Program-made: the position numbers and the translations under genes
In this document: one piece after another, positions 4,994-5,614 of the stretch
How the letters are laid out: each line of letters begins with the position of its first letter
Position numbering within the stretch: the first letter of the stretch is position 1
Notes under the pieces: generated by a model
Seen by the model: the letters and a program-made list of their open reading frames with translations, nothing else
What the model was told of the DNA's origin: nothing
The model's database searches: none
Assembly: GCA_003695865.1 (NCBI GenBank)
Contig: RFGQ01000463.1
Coordinates: 1 to 5,614, forward strand
From: Gemmatimonadota bacterium
GTDB lineage: Bacteria; Gemmatimonadota; Gemmatimonadetes; Longimicrobiales; Gaopeijiaceae
Direction of reading: 5' to 3'
Length of the DNA: 5,614 nucleotides

Positions 4994-5614
4994 CTACTCC
5001 ACCACCACCGCCCGGCGCCGGCAGGCCTCGTCCCACGCGAGGCGCACCAGCGCGCCGCCCTCCCACGACGCGACCACGCCCGCGGCACCCGGGCACAGAC
5101 CGTCGAGCACGTCGAGCGCGTCTCCGTGGATGCGCCCTCCGAGCTCGAGCAGCAGGTAGTCCACCCGGCCGGCCTCCCACGCCCGGAACTGATCGCCCGG
5201 TGAGCCCCACGACGGCCCCGGTCCGCCCGGTCGGAAGGGCGCGCTGGGCGCGGCGCGCCGGTCGGTGTGCAGGATGAGCGCCGGCCACAGCTCGGGGGCG
5301 CCCACCACCGCGTCGGCCTCGACCACCCGATCGATCGCCTGCACCGCGGGCGCGAGGAGCCGCTGGCGCACCTCGTAGGGCCGGCGCACGTCGCCGTGGA
5401 CGGCCGCGAACGCCGAGGCCGCCACGAGCAGCACCGCCCAGGCCGCGACCACCCGCCCGGGCCAGCGCCCCGGAAGCGCGGCCGCCGCCACGGCCGCCCC
5501 CATCACGAGGACGGGCGCCAGCGGCGCCACCAGGCGCGGCGCGTGGTAGGGCCAGAGCCAGAGGGTGCCGGCGTAGGCCAACACCCACAGCAAGGGCGTG
5601 CGCGCGCCGCGCCG
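4994..5614 (-). CDS. Membrane protein, probable GT39/ArnT-like glycosyltransferase, C-terminal part (runs off right edge)
   Basis: The frame is open from the TAG at 4994-4996 to the window edge, giving 206 residues with no start in view; a TTG at 5591-5593 is internal. It opens with three hydrophobic segments: about residues 8-23 (LLWVLAYAGTLWLWPY), 28-47 (LVAPLAPVLVMGAAVAAAAL) and 54-73 (RVVAAWAVLLVAASAFAAVH). The WPYHAPRLVAPLAPVL stretch, with an arginine before a proline-rich helix start, resembles the last membrane helices of polyprenol-phosphate-sugar-dependent glycosyltransferases (GT39/PMT, ArnT and relatives). The remaining 130 residues form a soluble domain with VVGAPELWPALILHTDRRAAPS, similar to the extracytoplasmic tails of such proteins (a passage about the value at a position followed by a T-x-R motif). 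The catalytic acidic residues lie in the missing N-terminal part, so the assignment rests on the tail only. The C-terminus RRRAVVVE is charged. It converges on the YggX-like gene. Another multi-spanning membrane protein is possible. Confidence 0.6.
   Translation of the reverse strand, partial: RRGARTPLLWVLAYAGTLWLWPYHAPRLVAPLAPVLVMGAAVAAAALPGRWPGRVVAAWAVLLVAASAFAAVHGDVRRPYEVRQRLLAPAVQAIDRVVEADAVVGAPELWPALILHTDRRAAPSAPFRPGGPGPSWGSPGDQFRAWEAGRVDYLLLELGGRIHGDALDVLDGLCPGAAGVVASWEGGALVRLAWDEACRRRAVVVE

Noticed and set aside
4233..5159. A 308-codon plus-strand frame spanning fabH, the intergenic gap, the YggX-like gene and the membrane protein gene.
   Set aside because: It overlaps three supported genes and has a serine/arginine/proline-rich shadow composition without domains.
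1..5614. Search for mobile elements, CRISPR repeats, tRNA genes, toxin-antitoxin pairs or a defence cluster.
   Set aside because: No transposase or integrase motifs, no direct repeat arrays, no tRNA-like cloverleaf and no such protein families are visible; the window is ordinary housekeeping sequence.

Overview
The window is strongly GC-rich chromosomal DNA from a bacterium. The genes have the long antisense open frames typical of GC-rich codons, and alternative starts are common: GTG for three genes and TTG for one. Lineage cannot be fixed from the sequence alone. The four-cysteine YggX-like protein, the RNase D with a DLEAAGFHRYSDR-type first motif and the stand-alone FabH/DksA-like pair are compatible with Gemmatimonadota, Acidobacteriota or a similar GC-rich phylum, but this is a guess from memory of the families. 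The content is housekeeping. I see no insertion sequence, phage gene, CRISPR array, tRNA or rRNA.

Left block (1-1590, minus strand): pyruvate kinase is followed, 57 bases after its stop, by the first 38 codons of a metallo-beta-lactamase-fold hydrolase of PhnP-like type that leaves the window at base 1. The two probably share a transcript. The 194-base gap at 1591-1784 separates pyk from a divergent plus-strand gene and holds a candidate pyk promoter.

Middle block (1785-4543): an RNase D-type 3'-5' exonuclease with two HRDC-like domains reads rightward. It converges on a minus-strand pair, fabH (ketoacyl-ACP synthase III) followed by a DksA/TraR-family zinc-finger regulator. A perfect 10-bp hairpin at 2961-2988 lies between the convergent genes and is oriented best to end the DksA-like transcript.

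Right block (4544-5614): a 146-base divergent gap precedes a small YggX-like Fe(II)-trafficking family protein carrying two CxxC pairs. It converges on the C-terminal part of a membrane protein, probably a GT39/ArnT-like glycosyltransferase, whose start lies beyond base 5614.

The genes form several small transcription units of central metabolism, RNA turnover, fatty acid initiation, transcriptional control and redox/iron homeostasis, not one pathway. I found no convincing new system. The most notable points are the cysteine-rich YggX variant, the predicted K+-independent pyruvate kinase, and the partial hydrolase gene at the left edge.
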